Positions 13,292 through 22,275 of a stretch of 42,651 bases of DNA are shown in pieces. Position numbers and translations under genes: made by a program. The notes below the pieces were generated by a model. That model had not been told where the DNA came from and made no database searches. It saw nothing but the letters and a program-made list of their open reading frames with translations. Source of the DNA: Paenibacillus puerhi (lineage in GTDB: Bacteria; Bacillota; Bacilli; Paenibacillales; NBRC-103111); NCBI RefSeq assembly GCF_009846885.1, contig NZ_WUWM01000046.1:1-42651 (forward strand). The letters are read 5' to 3'. Positions within the stretch are counted from its first letter, which is position 1. Each line of letters starts with the position of its first letter.

Positions 13292-13969
13292 TTGAGTACA
13301 ATAACCATTTATTTGGCAGGGGATTCAACGATGGCGGATTACTCCGCAGAATCGTATCCTATGCAGGGATGGGGGAATAAGCTTCATTTGTTCATTCCCG
13401 GCTATGCGAAAGTTGTGAATAAGGCCGTGAACGGGAGAAGCTCGAAAAGCTTCATCGAGGAAGAGAGATTGAAGGAAATTTTAGAGCTCATCAAGCCGGG
13501 CAATTACTTATTCATCCAATTCGGACATAATGACAGCAAGGAGGATGCCAAGCGGCATACCTCTCCTTGGAGCACATACCCTCAATATTTGCGGCAATAT
13601 ATCGATGGGGCAAGAGCGCGGGGAGCTCATCCGGTCCTTATCTCGCCGCTATGCCGCAGACATTTTGATGCAGATGGCTTGCTGATCAACACACACGGTG
13701 ATTATCCGAGAGCCATGGAAGCCTTGGCCGTTCGAGAACAGGTGCCTTTCATTGATTTATGTGGCAGAAGTGCCGCCGCTTTCAAGGAAATGGGCGACGC
13801 CAAATCCAAAGAATGGCTGACCTGGCTAAGTCCGGGCGAGTCCCCGAACTACCCGGAAGGGCTTCAAGACAATACGCATTTGAATGAGAAGGGCGCAGAG
13901 GCTGTCGCGCGTCTGATTGCCGATGCGATCACTAAGCTTAATCTGCTCGACAAGCAGCTGACCAGCTGA
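13292..13969 (+). CDS. SGNH-family acetylesterase, rhamnogalacturonan acetylesterase (RhgT/CE12)-like
   Basis: This 225-residue protein carries the full CE12-like pattern: Ser12 in YLAGDSTMADY, PMQGWG, Gly/Asn in NKAVNGRSSKSF (44-54), Asn80-Asp81 in IQFGHNDSKED, and Asp193/His196 in DNTHLNEKGA. The start is TTG 13292, with GATGGTGA upstream. It has no signal peptide, so it should act inside the cell on imported acetylated oligosaccharides, as RhgT/YesY-type enzymes do in pectin utilization. Its neighbours are another SGNH esterase and a convergent AraC regulator. Whether the true substrate is rhamnogalacturonan, xylan or mannan fragments cannot be told. Confidence 0.85.
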   Translation: MSTITIYLAGDSTMADYSAESYPMQGWGNKLHLFIPGYAKVVNKAVNGRSSKSFIEEERLKEILELIKPGNYLFIQFGHNDSKEDAKRHTSPWSTYPQYLRQYIDGARARGAHPVLISPLCRRHFDADGLLINTHGDYPRAMEALAVREQVPFIDLCGRSAAAFKEMGDAKSKEWLTWLSPGESPNYPEGLQDNTHLNEKGAEAVARLIADAITKLNLLDKQLTS

Positions 13970-14057
13970 CCGATACAGCATCAGTCCATAGATAATCCGG
14001 CCTGTCGCCTGTGTACAGGTTGGGTTTCTTTGGGATGGGTAAGTCTGGCCACCAGGG

Positions 14058-14927
14058 TTATTGATAATAGACGGCATTATAAGGGAATTCCAGCTCCTTC
14101 ATTCGGTATTCCTTCGGTGTCATGGACATATACTCGCGAAATACTTTGCCGAAGTAGCTGGGACTTTCGAAGCCGCATTGTTTACCGACCTCGTGGACCG
14201 GGAGGTCCGTGGTTCGGAGCAAGGCTATGGCCGCTTCCATTCTTCGATCTCGCAGATAGGCAAGCGGAGAGATTTGCTCGGACTTCTGGAACAGCCTGCA
14301 TAGGTGATGCTTGTTGATCCCGCAATACTCGGAGAGCATGTCCAAGGTTAACGGCAAGGCATACTGTTCCTTCATGAATCGCTTAGCCTTTTGAATCGTC
14401 GTGCTTGAGTTTTCGCTGATTTCCTTGCCGCGCTCCCTGCTCGTTTTGACCAAAGTCAGCAGCCATTCGTACACGTGGACAGACAGCAGGTACTTGTCGG
14501 TCACCTTCTCCTCTTGAATCAAGCGCAGCAGCTTCCAGAAGCTGTGAATCAAGGGAGAGTCTGCTTCTCTGCGAAGGATAGGCCCCTCTTGCTCCAGGAC
14601 TAAATCCCAGATGCGGCTCGCTTCGTCCCCGCGCAGATTCAGCCAAATGACCTCCCAAGGCTCTTCCTGCTCAAGGTAATAGTATCTGTGCCTGCTTGGA
14701 ACTTTGACAAGAAAGGCGGAGCCCTTCGGTAAGGCTATCTGTTGATGCTCGTAATCGATATAGCCTTGGCCGCTAAGCGTATACTGAAAAATAACATGCC
14801 CGCAGTCCGGTCTTTCGTCCCCCGCAAAGCTGTACTCCGAACTTCGAATCTTCTGCCACCCCATAGAATCGAGCGTCAAGATCGATCTATCCTCATGACG
14901 AAATGCATAGGAAGAAGACTCTATCAT
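14058..14927 (-). CDS. AraC-family transcriptional regulator
   Basis: This 289-residue regulator has an N-terminal cupin-like sensing domain (about 20-150: FQYTLSGQGYIDYEHQQIALPKGSAFLV, then RHRYYYLEQ) and a C-terminal double helix-turn-helix (about 185-285: LTLDMLSEYCGINKHHLCRLFQKSEQISPLAYLRDRRMEAA, then VGKQCGFESPSYFGKVFREYMSMTPKEYR). The second half is the signature of sugar-responsive AraC activators. It lies downstream of the GH42 gene on the same strand and is convergent with the two esterases, so either could be its target. A long hairpin at 15063-15111 separates it from the GH42 gene. Confidence 0.92.
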   Translation of the reverse strand: MIESSSYAFRHEDRSILTLDSMGWQKIRSSEYSFAGDERPDCGHVIFQYTLSGQGYIDYEHQQIALPKGSAFLVKVPSRHRYYYLEQEEPWEVIWLNLRGDEASRIWDLVLEQEGPILRREADSPLIHSFWKLLRLIQEEKVTDKYLLSVHVYEWLLTLVKTSRERGKEISENSSTTIQKAKRFMKEQYALPLTLDMLSEYCGINKHHLCRLFQKSEQISPLAYLRDRRMEAAIALLRTTDLPVHEVGKQCGFESPSYFGKVFREYMSMTPKEYRMKELEFPYNAVYYQ

Positions 14928-15062
14928 CGGATCCTCACCCGTCCTCTACAAAGTCAATTTTGTTATAGTATAAAACACAACGATAAGTTTGTCCTTCCAA
15001 ACTTCGGGCGGTAGGATCGATAGTGATAAAGGAAGCCGGCCGCCAATCGATGTGACGCCATG

Positions 15063-15111
15063 ACATGAAGAGAAGAGGCTGCCGCTCAAGCGACGCCTCT
15101 TCTCTTCATGT
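15063..15111. terminator. Long perfect hairpin downstream of the GH42 gene
   Basis: ACATGAAGAGAAGAGGC (15063-15079) is the exact reverse complement of GCCTCTTCTCTTCATGT (15095-15111); CGCT and AGCG inside extend it. It lies 55 bases past the GH42 stop. No T-tract follows on either strand, so termination is likely but not certain. Confidence 0.55.
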
Positions 15112-15166
15112 TCGCCCCGTACAGCAGCGCTTAGGTTTGCTGTTGCCGCTCTCAAGAATACGACGG

Positions 15167-17218
15167 CTAATCAAGCTTCAAGATCCACACATCGTGGCCC
15201 GCAAGCTCCGCTTTGCCGCCTTGCATCTTGAGATCGGTCAGCAGATCGATACCGGACCTCTCGCCCAGGTCGACCGTAACGGCAGTCTCGTTGTGATTAA
15301 GCACGAACAGGTAGTCCTGACCGTCCTTGGAGCGGAGCGTCGTCTCCACGCCATCCGGTGTCGAGGCAATGTGGGGGCGAATGCCGCGGGAGGCGCACAG
15401 CTGCGACAGCCAGTCCTGCAGGAACGCTTCTTCCGGGCTCGTCGCCAAGTACCAGGCTTCGCCCTCGCCGAACTTGTTGACGGTAAGCGCCGGCATGCCG
15501 CGATAGAAATCGTCGCCGTAAACAGCCTTCACTTCGGCGCCTTCGGAGTGGATCAGGTCGCAGAGCATGCCGCACACGTATTCCGGCTTCAAGCCGGGAG
15601 TGCCGTCCGATACGACGATCCGGTTCCGCTGGCTGGGAAGCAAGGCGTCGATTTCTTCCGCCCATAGGCCGAGCAGCTTCCGCAGCTCGCCAGGATAGCC
15701 GCCCAGCTTGACCCGGTCGTTCTCGTCGACGATGCCGCTGAAGAAAGTCGTGATGAGCGCTCCGCCAGCTTCGACGTAGGCTTCAAGCTTACTGGCCACG
15801 CCCTGCTTCACCATGTACATGACGGGTGCGATGACAAGGTCGTAGGAGCCGAGGTCGGCTTCCACGCTGACGACATCCGCCGAGATTCCCGAACGATATA
15901 GGGCATCGTAGAACTTATGAGCTTGTTCCACATACTTGAGGGCGATGGTCGGGCCGCTGGACATTTCGACCGCCCACCAATTTTCCCAGTCGAATACGAT
16001 GGCGACTTTGGCTTTGACTCGGGCATCCAGGAGCGATTCGCCGAGTTTTCCAAGCTCCGCGCCGAGCTGGGCGCATTCGCGGAACACGCGCGTATGCTCG
16101 TGGCCGACATGCTCGATGACGGCTCCGTGATATTTCTCGCAGGCCCCGATCGAGCGGCGAAGCTGGAAGAACATGATCGTATCCGCGCCTCGGGCCACCG
16201 CCTGGTAACTCCACAAGCGCATCACGCCCGGACGCTTGAGCGAGTTGTAAGGCTGCCAGTTCTGCTGGCTCGGGGTTTGCTCCATCACCATGAACGGCTG
16301 ACCGTCCTTCAGGCCGCGCATCAGATCATGCATCATAGCCGTGTAGCTATACGGCGTATCGAAGCGGGGGTAGTTGTCCCAGGACACGACATCCATGTGC
16401 CCCGCCCATTTATGATAGTCGAGCTTCTTGAAGGCGCCCATCAGATTCGTGGTGACGGGAATATCCGGCGTATGCTTCTTGACCGCTTCGTATTCAAGCT
16501 TGTAGCACTCGAGCAGGCTGTCGGAATGGAAGCGCACGTAATCGAGCGAGATGCCCTGGAAGTTCGTCTCCGTCCTCCCACCTGCCCCGACCCATTCCTC
16601 GCTGAGCCCGCTTGGCAAGACGATGTCCTCCCAATCGTGGAACGTATGGCCCCAGAACGCGGTGTTCCAAGCGCGGTTTACCGCGTCCAGCGTACCGTAA
16701 CGCGCCTTCGCCCATTGACGGAAAGCCGCTTCGCAGTTGTCGCAGTAGCAATTCCCGGCGCCGCCGTATTCGTTGTTGATATGCCAGATTAGAAGAGCCG
16801 GATGGTCCTTATAGCGTTCCGCTAGCTTCTCCGCCATTCGAACCGAATACTTGCGAAAGGTCGGGCTGTTCGGGCAGGAATTGTGACGCCCGCCGAACTT
16901 GCGCTTACGGCCGTGGAAATCGACTTGAAGCACATCGGGGTATTTGCGCGCCATCCAGGCGGGGTGGGCCGCCGTGCTTGTCGCGAGACAGACGCCGACT
17001 CCAGCCGCGTGAAGCTTGTCCATCATCTCGTCGAGCCAGTCGAAGCTGTAGGTTTCTTCGTCGGGCTGGTTGTTCGCCCATGCGAAGACGTTCAGCGTCG
17101 CCACATCGATGCCGGCAAGCTTAAACATGCGCAAATCTTCGTCCCAAATCTCCTTCTCCCACTGATCGGGATTGTAATCGCCGCCATACCAAATCTTCGG
17201 TTTGCTTGCGTTAATCAT
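15167..17218 (-). CDS. GH42 beta-galactosidase
   Basis: This 683-residue cytoplasmic enzyme hydrolyses terminal beta-galactosides. The start at ATG 17218 has GGTGAGGTG upstream; the in-frame GTG 15 bases earlier is less likely. The family A domain is a TIM barrel (about 8-390) with acid/base Glu150 in IWHINNEYGG and nucleophile Glu313 in FMVMEQTPS. A zinc site is formed by Cys115, Cys157, Cys159 and Cys162 (NCYCDNC), matching the Thermus GH42 pattern. The trimerization domain (about 395-610) and a small C-terminal beta domain ending WILKLD follow. It has no signal peptide. It is divergent from an AraC regulator with a 118-base shared control region, which probably controls it. The likely substrates are galacto-oligosaccharides from galactan, galactomannan or arabinogalactan. 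Confidence 0.94.
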   Translation of the reverse strand: MINASKPKIWYGGDYNPDQWEKEIWDEDLRMFKLAGIDVATLNVFAWANNQPDEETYSFDWLDEMMDKLHAAGVGVCLATSTAAHPAWMARKYPDVLQVDFHGRKRKFGGRHNSCPNSPTFRKYSVRMAEKLAERYKDHPALLIWHINNEYGGAGNCYCDNCEAAFRQWAKARYGTLDAVNRAWNTAFWGHTFHDWEDIVLPSGLSEEWVGAGGRTETNFQGISLDYVRFHSDSLLECYKLEYEAVKKHTPDIPVTTNLMGAFKKLDYHKWAGHMDVVSWDNYPRFDTPYSYTAMMHDLMRGLKDGQPFMVMEQTPSQQNWQPYNSLKRPGVMRLWSYQAVARGADTIMFFQLRRSIGACEKYHGAVIEHVGHEHTRVFRECAQLGAELGKLGESLLDARVKAKVAIVFDWENWWAVEMSSGPTIALKYVEQAHKFYDALYRSGISADVVSVEADLGSYDLVIAPVMYMVKQGVASKLEAYVEAGGALITTFFSGIVDENDRVKLGGYPGELRKLLGLWAEEIDALLPSQRNRIVVSDGTPGLKPEYVCGMLCDLIHSEGAEVKAVYGDDFYRGMPALTVNKFGEGEAWYLATSPEEAFLQDWLSQLCASRGIRPHIASTPDGVETTLRSKDGQDYLFVLNHNETAVTVDLGERSGIDLLTDLKMQGGKAELAGHDVWILKLD

Positions 17219-17291
17219 CTTGTGGCACCTCACCTTATATGATAAAACTGCATTAGACTCCTTTATTTTATGACGTAAGATTACTGGATCC

Positions 17292-17325
17292 TATATAAAA
17301 ATACCGAATTCATATATAAAAATAC
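17292..17325. promoter_or_regulatory. Tandem direct repeat, candidate AraC operator for GH42 and its regulator
   Basis: TATATAAAAATAC occurs at 17292-17304 and again at 17313-17325, 21 bases apart, so both copies face the same side of the helix. The pair lies between the divergent GH42 and AraC genes, ending just before the AraC ribosome binding site. AraC proteins bind such direct repeats. This is a candidate only. Confidence 0.5.
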
Positions 17326-17336
17326 GGAGGTTTTCT

Positions 17337-18182
17337 ATGATGCGCCGTGTAGTTCCCGCCTTCCCGGCTGAGTTGCTGCCCTTGCAGCTGGAAACGATCG
17401 GAATGAATCCCGACCAAGAGACGCTGGAGCGGCCAATGGGCTACCCTTACTTCCACTGGCTTCTGACACTGGAAGGCGAAGGCGAGCTGTCGACGAACGG
17501 TCAAACCTGGAAGATGACGGAACGTTCAGGCGTTCTTCTGTTGCCGGGGACGCCTCATCGCTATGAGGCCAGAAGCGGCCGGTGGCAGACCGGGTATATC
17601 ACCTTTCACGGAAGCATGGCCGCAAGCTTCGTGCAGTCGCTCGGTTGGGGCATGGCCGAACGTTTCCAATGGGAAGCGGGCAATGATCGGATAACCGCTC
17701 AGCTGGAGAACATGCTGGCGTTCGCCGAATCAGGCGGCGATCCGTCAGGCTGGCAATACTCGGCGGATTTGTACCGATTTCTAACGCTGCTTCGGACCGA
17801 TGCCCGTACGGACAACCGACCATCCATGTCGAAACGACTGGAAAGGATTCAAGGTCTGCTGGACTGGCTTGAGCAGGAATTCGCCAACCCGGGGATCGGA
17901 CTAGCGGAGATGGCAGCGCAGCTTGGCATAGGCGAAAGGCAGCTAAATGATCGATTTCGCGAGCTGTTCGGCCAGACGGCCTATGCGTATTTAATTCAAC
18001 TGAGGCTCCGCAAGGCGAAGGAATGGCTTCCATCGCGTCCGGATTGGACGGTACGCCGCATCGGAGAAGCGGTCGGGTTCCGTGATGCGAGTCACTTCGT
18101 GGCGACGTTTCGCCAGAAGGAAGGCATGACGCCGGACACCTACAGGAAGCTGTACGGCACGGGAACGGCTTCGGGCTCTTGA
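17337..18182 (+). CDS. AraC-family regulator divergent from GH42
   Basis: This 281-residue regulator starts at ATG 17337, with GGAGG at 17326-17330. The N-terminal cupin-like domain (about 30-110: YFHWLLTLEGEGELSTNGQTW, LLLPGTPHRYEA, GYITFHG) should sense a sugar. The C-terminal helix-turn-helix pair (about 175-272) contains IGLAEMAAQLGIGERQLNDRFRELFGQTAYAYL and IGEAVGFRDASHFVATFRQKEGMTPDTYRK. It is transcribed away from the GH42 gene and is its likely local regulator. The gene may also read into the germination operon 50 bases downstream, since no terminator is seen between them. Confidence 0.92.
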   Translation: MMRRVVPAFPAELLPLQLETIGMNPDQETLERPMGYPYFHWLLTLEGEGELSTNGQTWKMTERSGVLLLPGTPHRYEARSGRWQTGYITFHGSMAASFVQSLGWGMAERFQWEAGNDRITAQLENMLAFAESGGDPSGWQYSADLYRFLTLLRTDARTDNRPSMSKRLERIQGLLDWLEQEFANPGIGLAEMAAQLGIGERQLNDRFRELFGQTAYAYLIQLRLRKAKEWLPSRPDWTVRRIGEAVGFRDASHFVATFRQKEGMTPDTYRKLYGTGTASGS

Positions 18183-18232
18183 TCGCCGGCAAGCATGCAT
18201 AATTCTGGAATCTCATGGAACAATAGCATCGA

Positions 18233-19366
18233 GTGGAAAAATATGAAGCGAGCAAGGTGATTGTTCCGGTGGGTGCGAGTACGGGCAAGGTGAGCTTCCT
18301 TCAAATAGGCATGGTTATGATGCTGATGTGCGGTCTTAGTAATCACGTCATTATTAATCCTATGCTTCTTCAGGCAGCGGGACGGGATGCCTGGATTTCC
18401 GTCATTTTGGGCGGCGTCTTGTTTCTGCCCTGGTATGCTCTGCTGCATATTTTTATGAGAAGATCCGGCGCTCAGAAGCTGCAGCCCTGGCTGGCTAGTA
18501 AAACGACGCCTTTGATATCCTGGATTATCGTCACCCCGTTCCTCCTCCAGCTGTACACGATCGGAGGAACCACTGTCTTTCATACGACGACCTGGGCGGT
18601 GACCAATTATTTGCCGGAGACGCCGAAGCTGTCCCTAGTGCTCGTGTTGTGTGCCGTAGCCTGGTATTTTGCCAGATCCGGTTTGCGGATGATCGCCATA
18701 AGCTCGGGAATGCTGCTTCCGATTGTCATTGTGTTGGGATACTTTGTGGCTTCGGCCAATATGCCTGAGAAAGACTTTCGCTACCTGCAGCCCATCCTGG
18801 AGAAAGGCTGGCTCCCCGTCTTTCATGGCATGCTTTATGCGTGGGGCGGGTACATGGAGCTTGCCATGATCTTGACCGTTCAGCACCGGATAAAATCCCA
18901 GCCTAAGGTCTGGAAGCTCCTGCTGCTTGCGGCCATTATCGTATATATCACCTTGGGTCCCGTAATCGGAGGAATTACCGAATTCGGATACGAAGAAGCG
19001 GCGAAGCAGATGACGTCTCCCTACGAGCAGTGGAGGCTGGTGAAATTAGGCCAAAATATTGAGCATGTCGATTTTTTATCCGTGTTCCAATGGCTTTCCG
19101 GAGCCGTGGTCCGGGTCGGCTTTGCTATGTTTCTAATCGGGGATATGCTGCCGTTTAAACAGGAAGCAGCGCGCAAACGGCTTGTTTTGTATCTCGTCCT
19201 GAGTTATTTGGTCCTCTCTATGTTGCCTATAGAAGCCTATACTGCATATATATGGATGTATTCGATATATTTTCCTATCTCCTTGGTGACGGGGTTCGTG
19301 ACGGTCATGGTTTGTTTAGCGATTTCATTATTTGCTAAGTCTAAGAAGAAGGAGGCGGCGGTTTGA
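18233..19366 (+). CDS. GerAB/GerKB-type spore germination permease
   Basis: This 377-residue inner-membrane protein is of the endospore germination permease family (APC superfamily), with about ten membrane segments. Examples are VSFLQIGMVMMLMCGLSNHVI near the start and the C-terminal SIYFPISLVTGFVTVMVCLAISLF. It is the germinant-binding B subunit of a GerA-type receptor in the spore inner membrane. The start GTG 18233 has no strong ribosome binding site. It overlaps the A-subunit gene by one base. The order B-A-C differs from the classical A-B-C operon. It is presumably expressed in the forespore under SigG, but no clear SigG promoter was identified. Confidence 0.9.
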   Translation: MEKYEASKVIVPVGASTGKVSFLQIGMVMMLMCGLSNHVIINPMLLQAAGRDAWISVILGGVLFLPWYALLHIFMRRSGAQKLQPWLASKTTPLISWIIVTPFLLQLYTIGGTTVFHTTTWAVTNYLPETPKLSLVLVLCAVAWYFARSGLRMIAISSGMLLPIVIVLGYFVASANMPEKDFRYLQPILEKGWLPVFHGMLYAWGGYMELAMILTVQHRIKSQPKVWKLLLLAAIIVYITLGPVIGGITEFGYEEAAKQMTSPYEQWRLVKLGQNIEHVDFLSVFQWLSGAVVRVGFAMFLIGDMLPFKQEAARKRLVLYLVLSYLVLSMLPIEAYTAYIWMYSIYFPISLVTGFVTVMVCLAISLFAKSKKKEAAV

Positions 19367-20835
19367 TGCGAAATAACGGGGCAGCTGTGAAGCAGTGGAG
19401 TCGAGAGAAATTTCAAACGTTATTTCCTCATTCCGTTGATGTGAACATCGTAAGCTATCAGCTCGGTGAGGATGAGCACGCGGAGGTTGTCCTGCTATTT
19501 AGCGAGGGTTTATGCGATAGCAGCCAAATAAGCAAAACCATTCTTCCGGAGCTTGAGGTTATGTATAGACATAGCAGGCTTTCTCTACTGGTATCCGATC
19601 ACATTACCGGCGCCCTTCCGCTGGCGTGGGTCGAGGAAGCAACTCCTGCCCAAATATCCGAATGGGTGTTCCAAGGGGATTTATTGCTGCTTTTTACGCA
19701 GACTTCCGCCTTATTCCGAATGAGCCTTAGCAAGCGGCCTCAGCGAACACCCGAAGGCTCGACCACCGAGATATCCATTAAGGGCCCCAAGGACGGATTT
19801 GTCGAGGATATTATGACGAATATTGCTTTGATACGAAAACGGCTAAGGAGCCATTCCCTTTACATTGAGGATTGGGTTTTGGGGAGAAGGACCCAGACGA
19901 AGCTCGCTCTCCTCTACATAGAAGACATCATTTCCCCGGAAATTTTGAGTAAGGTAAAAAGCAGATTAGGCGTTATCGATATAGACGGGCTTTACAGCAT
20001 CAACCAGCTGGAGGAGAAATTATCCGACTACAAATATTCCTTGCTGCCCCTTTTTGACTATACGGGTAGGCCGGATAAAGCGGTTTCCAGCTTGCTCGCA
20101 GGCCGATTCGTCCTTATCGTGGATGGAAATCCGATGGTTCTTATCGGTCCCGCTACGTTCGCTCTGCTTCTGAAATCACCGGAGGATTTGTATTTCGACT
20201 TCCAATATATTTCATTCGCCCGCATGATCCGCGCTATAAGCTTTGCTTTATCCGTGCTGCTGCCCGGGATCTGGGTATCGCTATCCACGTTTCACCCTGA
20301 TCAGGTTCCGTTTCGTCTGTTGGCCACCATCTCATCCTCGCGGCTGGGCCTTCCTTTCACCGGGCACGTAGAGTTGTTTATTTTATTGGTCCTGCTGGAA
20401 ATTTTTAAGGAAGCGGGAGTACGGCTGCCAAGCTCGATCGGACAAAGTCTCACGGTTATCGGCGGATTGGTTATCGGGGATGCGGCCATCCGGGCGGGCC
20501 TCGTTTCTCCAAGTGTCGTCGTGGTGGGGGCCATCACAGCGATCGCGGGGTCGACCTTGATCAATCAATCGTTAAGCGCCTCGGTAAGCGTCATTCGGTT
20601 TTTGCTCTTTTTTATCTCCGCCATGCTTGGGATGTACGGGTTGATTCTCGGCGTCGTTCTTCTGATCGGCTATATGGGCCAGCTGACTTCATTTGGAGTG
20701 CCCTACATGTCGCCGTTCTCTCCGCCTATCTTCAAAGAAATTCCAGGAGCCCTATTCCGGTTACCCTGGAACAAGTATAAACAAAGACCTGAGGAATTGA
20801 ACCCCATAGACTCAGACAGGCAAGGAGAAGGGTAA
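19366..20835 (+). CDS. GerAA/GerKA-type spore germination receptor A subunit
   Basis: This 489-residue protein starts at ATG 19366 with GGAGGCGG upstream; its first base is the last base of the preceding TGA. The N-terminal soluble domain (about 1-275) carries family landmarks ISIKGPKDGFVEDIMTNIALIRKRLRS and LAGRFVLIVDGNPMVLIGPATF. The C-terminal half (about 280-455) has several membrane segments, including PFTGHVELFILLVLLEIFKEAGVRLPSSIG and GDAAIRAGLVSPSVVVVGAITAIA. It ends with the typical proline-rich cytoplasmic tail. It works with the flanking B and C subunits to trigger germination in response to a nutrient that cannot be predicted. Confidence 0.94.
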   Translation: MRNNGAAVKQWSREKFQTLFPHSVDVNIVSYQLGEDEHAEVVLLFSEGLCDSSQISKTILPELEVMYRHSRLSLLVSDHITGALPLAWVEEATPAQISEWVFQGDLLLLFTQTSALFRMSLSKRPQRTPEGSTTEISIKGPKDGFVEDIMTNIALIRKRLRSHSLYIEDWVLGRRTQTKLALLYIEDIISPEILSKVKSRLGVIDIDGLYSINQLEEKLSDYKYSLLPLFDYTGRPDKAVSSLLAGRFVLIVDGNPMVLIGPATFALLLKSPEDLYFDFQYISFARMIRAISFALSVLLPGIWVSLSTFHPDQVPFRLLATISSSRLGLPFTGHVELFILLVLLEIFKEAGVRLPSSIGQSLTVIGGLVIGDAAIRAGLVSPSVVVVGAITAIAGSTLINQSLSASVSVIRFLLFFISAMLGMYGLILGVVLLIGYMGQLTSFGVPYMSPFSPPIFKEIPGALFRLPWNKYKQRPEELNPIDSDRQGEG

Positions 20836-20836
20836 T

Positions 20837-21994
20837 GTGAACACCTGGATTCGTATGCTTGCTATATGCTTGTTGTTGGCAGGGGCGGGTTGTAAGGACT
20901 CGAAGCCTATCCAAAATTTGGCCTATGTGACCGCGATCGGACTCGATTATAAGGATGGGCATTTCATTGCCTATGCCCAGATCCTGAACTTCGTCAATGT
21001 GGCCAAGATGGAAGCGGTGGAGACCGGGAAAAATGTACCGGTTTGGATCGGCACCGGGAGAGGAAGAACGATGAACGAAGCGTTAAACATTCTATCGGCG
21101 ACTTCTCAGATCCGTATGTTTTGGGGGCATGTCAGGGCCATCGTGATAACGGAGGAGCTGCTTAAGCTGCAGCCCAGGATCAAGGAAGCCTACGAGGCCA
21201 TCAATCGCTATCGCGAGGTTCGGTACAACATCATGCTCTACGCCACCAAAGACTCTATGATCGATGTGCTTAAGCAGAAATCGCTCTTAAATCTTTCACC
21301 TTTGGACACGATACTGGATACTCCGGAGCAACTGTACGTACAAAGATCATACATCACGCCCCAGTACGGATTCAAATTCATCGCCGAGCTGAACGAGGAA
21401 GGCGTGACCGCTACTATGCCGGACCTGACCATCACCAAGAAATATTGGAGGGAGGATGAGAAGCCTAAGCCCATGTTTCAAACCAACGGAGCTTATTTTA
21501 TTCGTGAAAATAAATCCGTTCAATGGTTCTCCGAAAGAGACCTGGAGGGGAAGCGCTGGGTTCAGGATAATAATATGCGTTCGCTGATTATCGTACCCAA
21601 TGATCAGCATCCCAAGGCTTCCCTCATCATCCAAAAGCCCAGATACCGAATCCGGCCAGTCGTAGTCAACAATCAGGCCCGCTTCGATATTGAGGTTAAG
21701 GCGAAAGCCTATGTACAGGCGATAATCGAGGAGAGCACCATCCCGGAATTGAAGCAGTTAACGGAAAAGACGATGGCCGAACAGATCATGAACACCTATC
21801 TAAAGGGGATGTCGACGCAAACGGATGTGTATAATCTGTACGGGGTGCTTTACCGTAAAGATTCAAAAACTTGGCACAGGCTGAAGAGCCAGGAGCTTCT
21901 GGTCTTAAATAAAGACACCATAGGCAAGATCAAAGTCGAGGTAACCATGACAAACACCGGTAAATATAAAGGATACAGGGAGTCGCCGGGCTAA
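20837..21994 (+). CDS. GerAC/GerKC-type germination lipoprotein
   Basis: This 385-residue lipoprotein C subunit starts at GTG 20837, one base after the A-subunit stop, with AGGAGAAGG upstream. The lipobox LAGAGC places the lipidated Cys at residue 19. Family landmarks follow: LAYVTAIGLDYKDGHF, the TGRGRTMNEALNILS segment, FWGHVRAIVITEELL and the REVRYNIMLYATKD region. It should be anchored in the outer leaflet of the spore inner membrane. An inverted repeat at 22023-22065 ends the operon. Confidence 0.93.
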   Translation: MNTWIRMLAICLLLAGAGCKDSKPIQNLAYVTAIGLDYKDGHFIAYAQILNFVNVAKMEAVETGKNVPVWIGTGRGRTMNEALNILSATSQIRMFWGHVRAIVITEELLKLQPRIKEAYEAINRYREVRYNIMLYATKDSMIDVLKQKSLLNLSPLDTILDTPEQLYVQRSYITPQYGFKFIAELNEEGVTATMPDLTITKKYWREDEKPKPMFQTNGAYFIRENKSVQWFSERDLEGKRWVQDNNMRSLIIVPNDQHPKASLIIQKPRYRIRPVVVNNQARFDIEVKAKAYVQAIIEESTIPELKQLTEKTMAEQIMNTYLKGMSTQTDVYNLYGVLYRKDSKTWHRLKSQELLVLNKDTIGKIKVEVTMTNTGKYKGYRESPG

Positions 21995-22022
21995 GGGACA
22001 GCCTGCGTTCGTCCGCTAGTCG

Positions 22023-22065
22023 AAAGCTGTTCCGCGAGGTCTTGGCTGATCTGCGGGACAGCTTT
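22023..22065 (+). terminator. Stem-loop after the germination operon
   Basis: AAAGCTGTTCCGC (22023-22035) pairs with GCGGGACAGCTTT (22053-22065), with one G-U pair. No long T-tract follows, so its strength as a terminator is uncertain. It lies 28 bases after the GerC stop. Confidence 0.55.
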
Positions 22066-22153
22066 GGCAGTTCAGGGTGGAAGCCCCATGCGATTTGTGC
22101 TTTAATCAAGTTATCATTCACATATTCTAGGTCATGCCTATCAATAGAACAAA

Positions 22154-22210
22154 TCAGAACAAGAAATCACAAGCGAAGACATAGGAGGACTTGTCTTTAC
22201 TAGGTATGAT
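22154..22210 (+). promoter_or_regulatory. Promoter of the sensor kinase/regulator operon with a putative regulator site
   Basis: TCAGAACAAGAA (22154-22165) lies exactly 39 bases before the -10 box TATGAT (22205-22210). A second half-site, AAGACAT, lies at 22176-22182. The ACA cores of the two are 20 bases apart. No TTGACA-like -35 is present. Three other promoters in this locus have the same geometry. Inferred site for the response regulator encoded at 24161, implying autoregulation. Confidence 0.6.
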
Positions 22211-22216
22211 AGTGAT

Positions 22217-22230
22217 GGTAACCGCTTACA
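22217..22230 (-). promoter_or_regulatory. cre-like catabolite repression site at the kinase promoter
   Basis: On the minus strand the site reads TGTAAGCGGTTACC, close to the Bacillus cre consensus TGWAARCGYTWNCW (two mismatches). It starts 6 bases after the -10 box, overlapping the likely transcription start, where bound CcpA would block transcription. Confidence 0.55.
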
Positions 22231-22275
22231 GGTTAGTTCGTAGTACATTTTTCTAGAGAATGAGGCTGCCATCCT

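Noticed and set aside
15917..16792. A 291-codon plus-strand open frame opposite the GH42 gene
   Set aside because: It is antisense to catalytic GH42 regions and has no start signals. The GH42 frame is clearly the real one.
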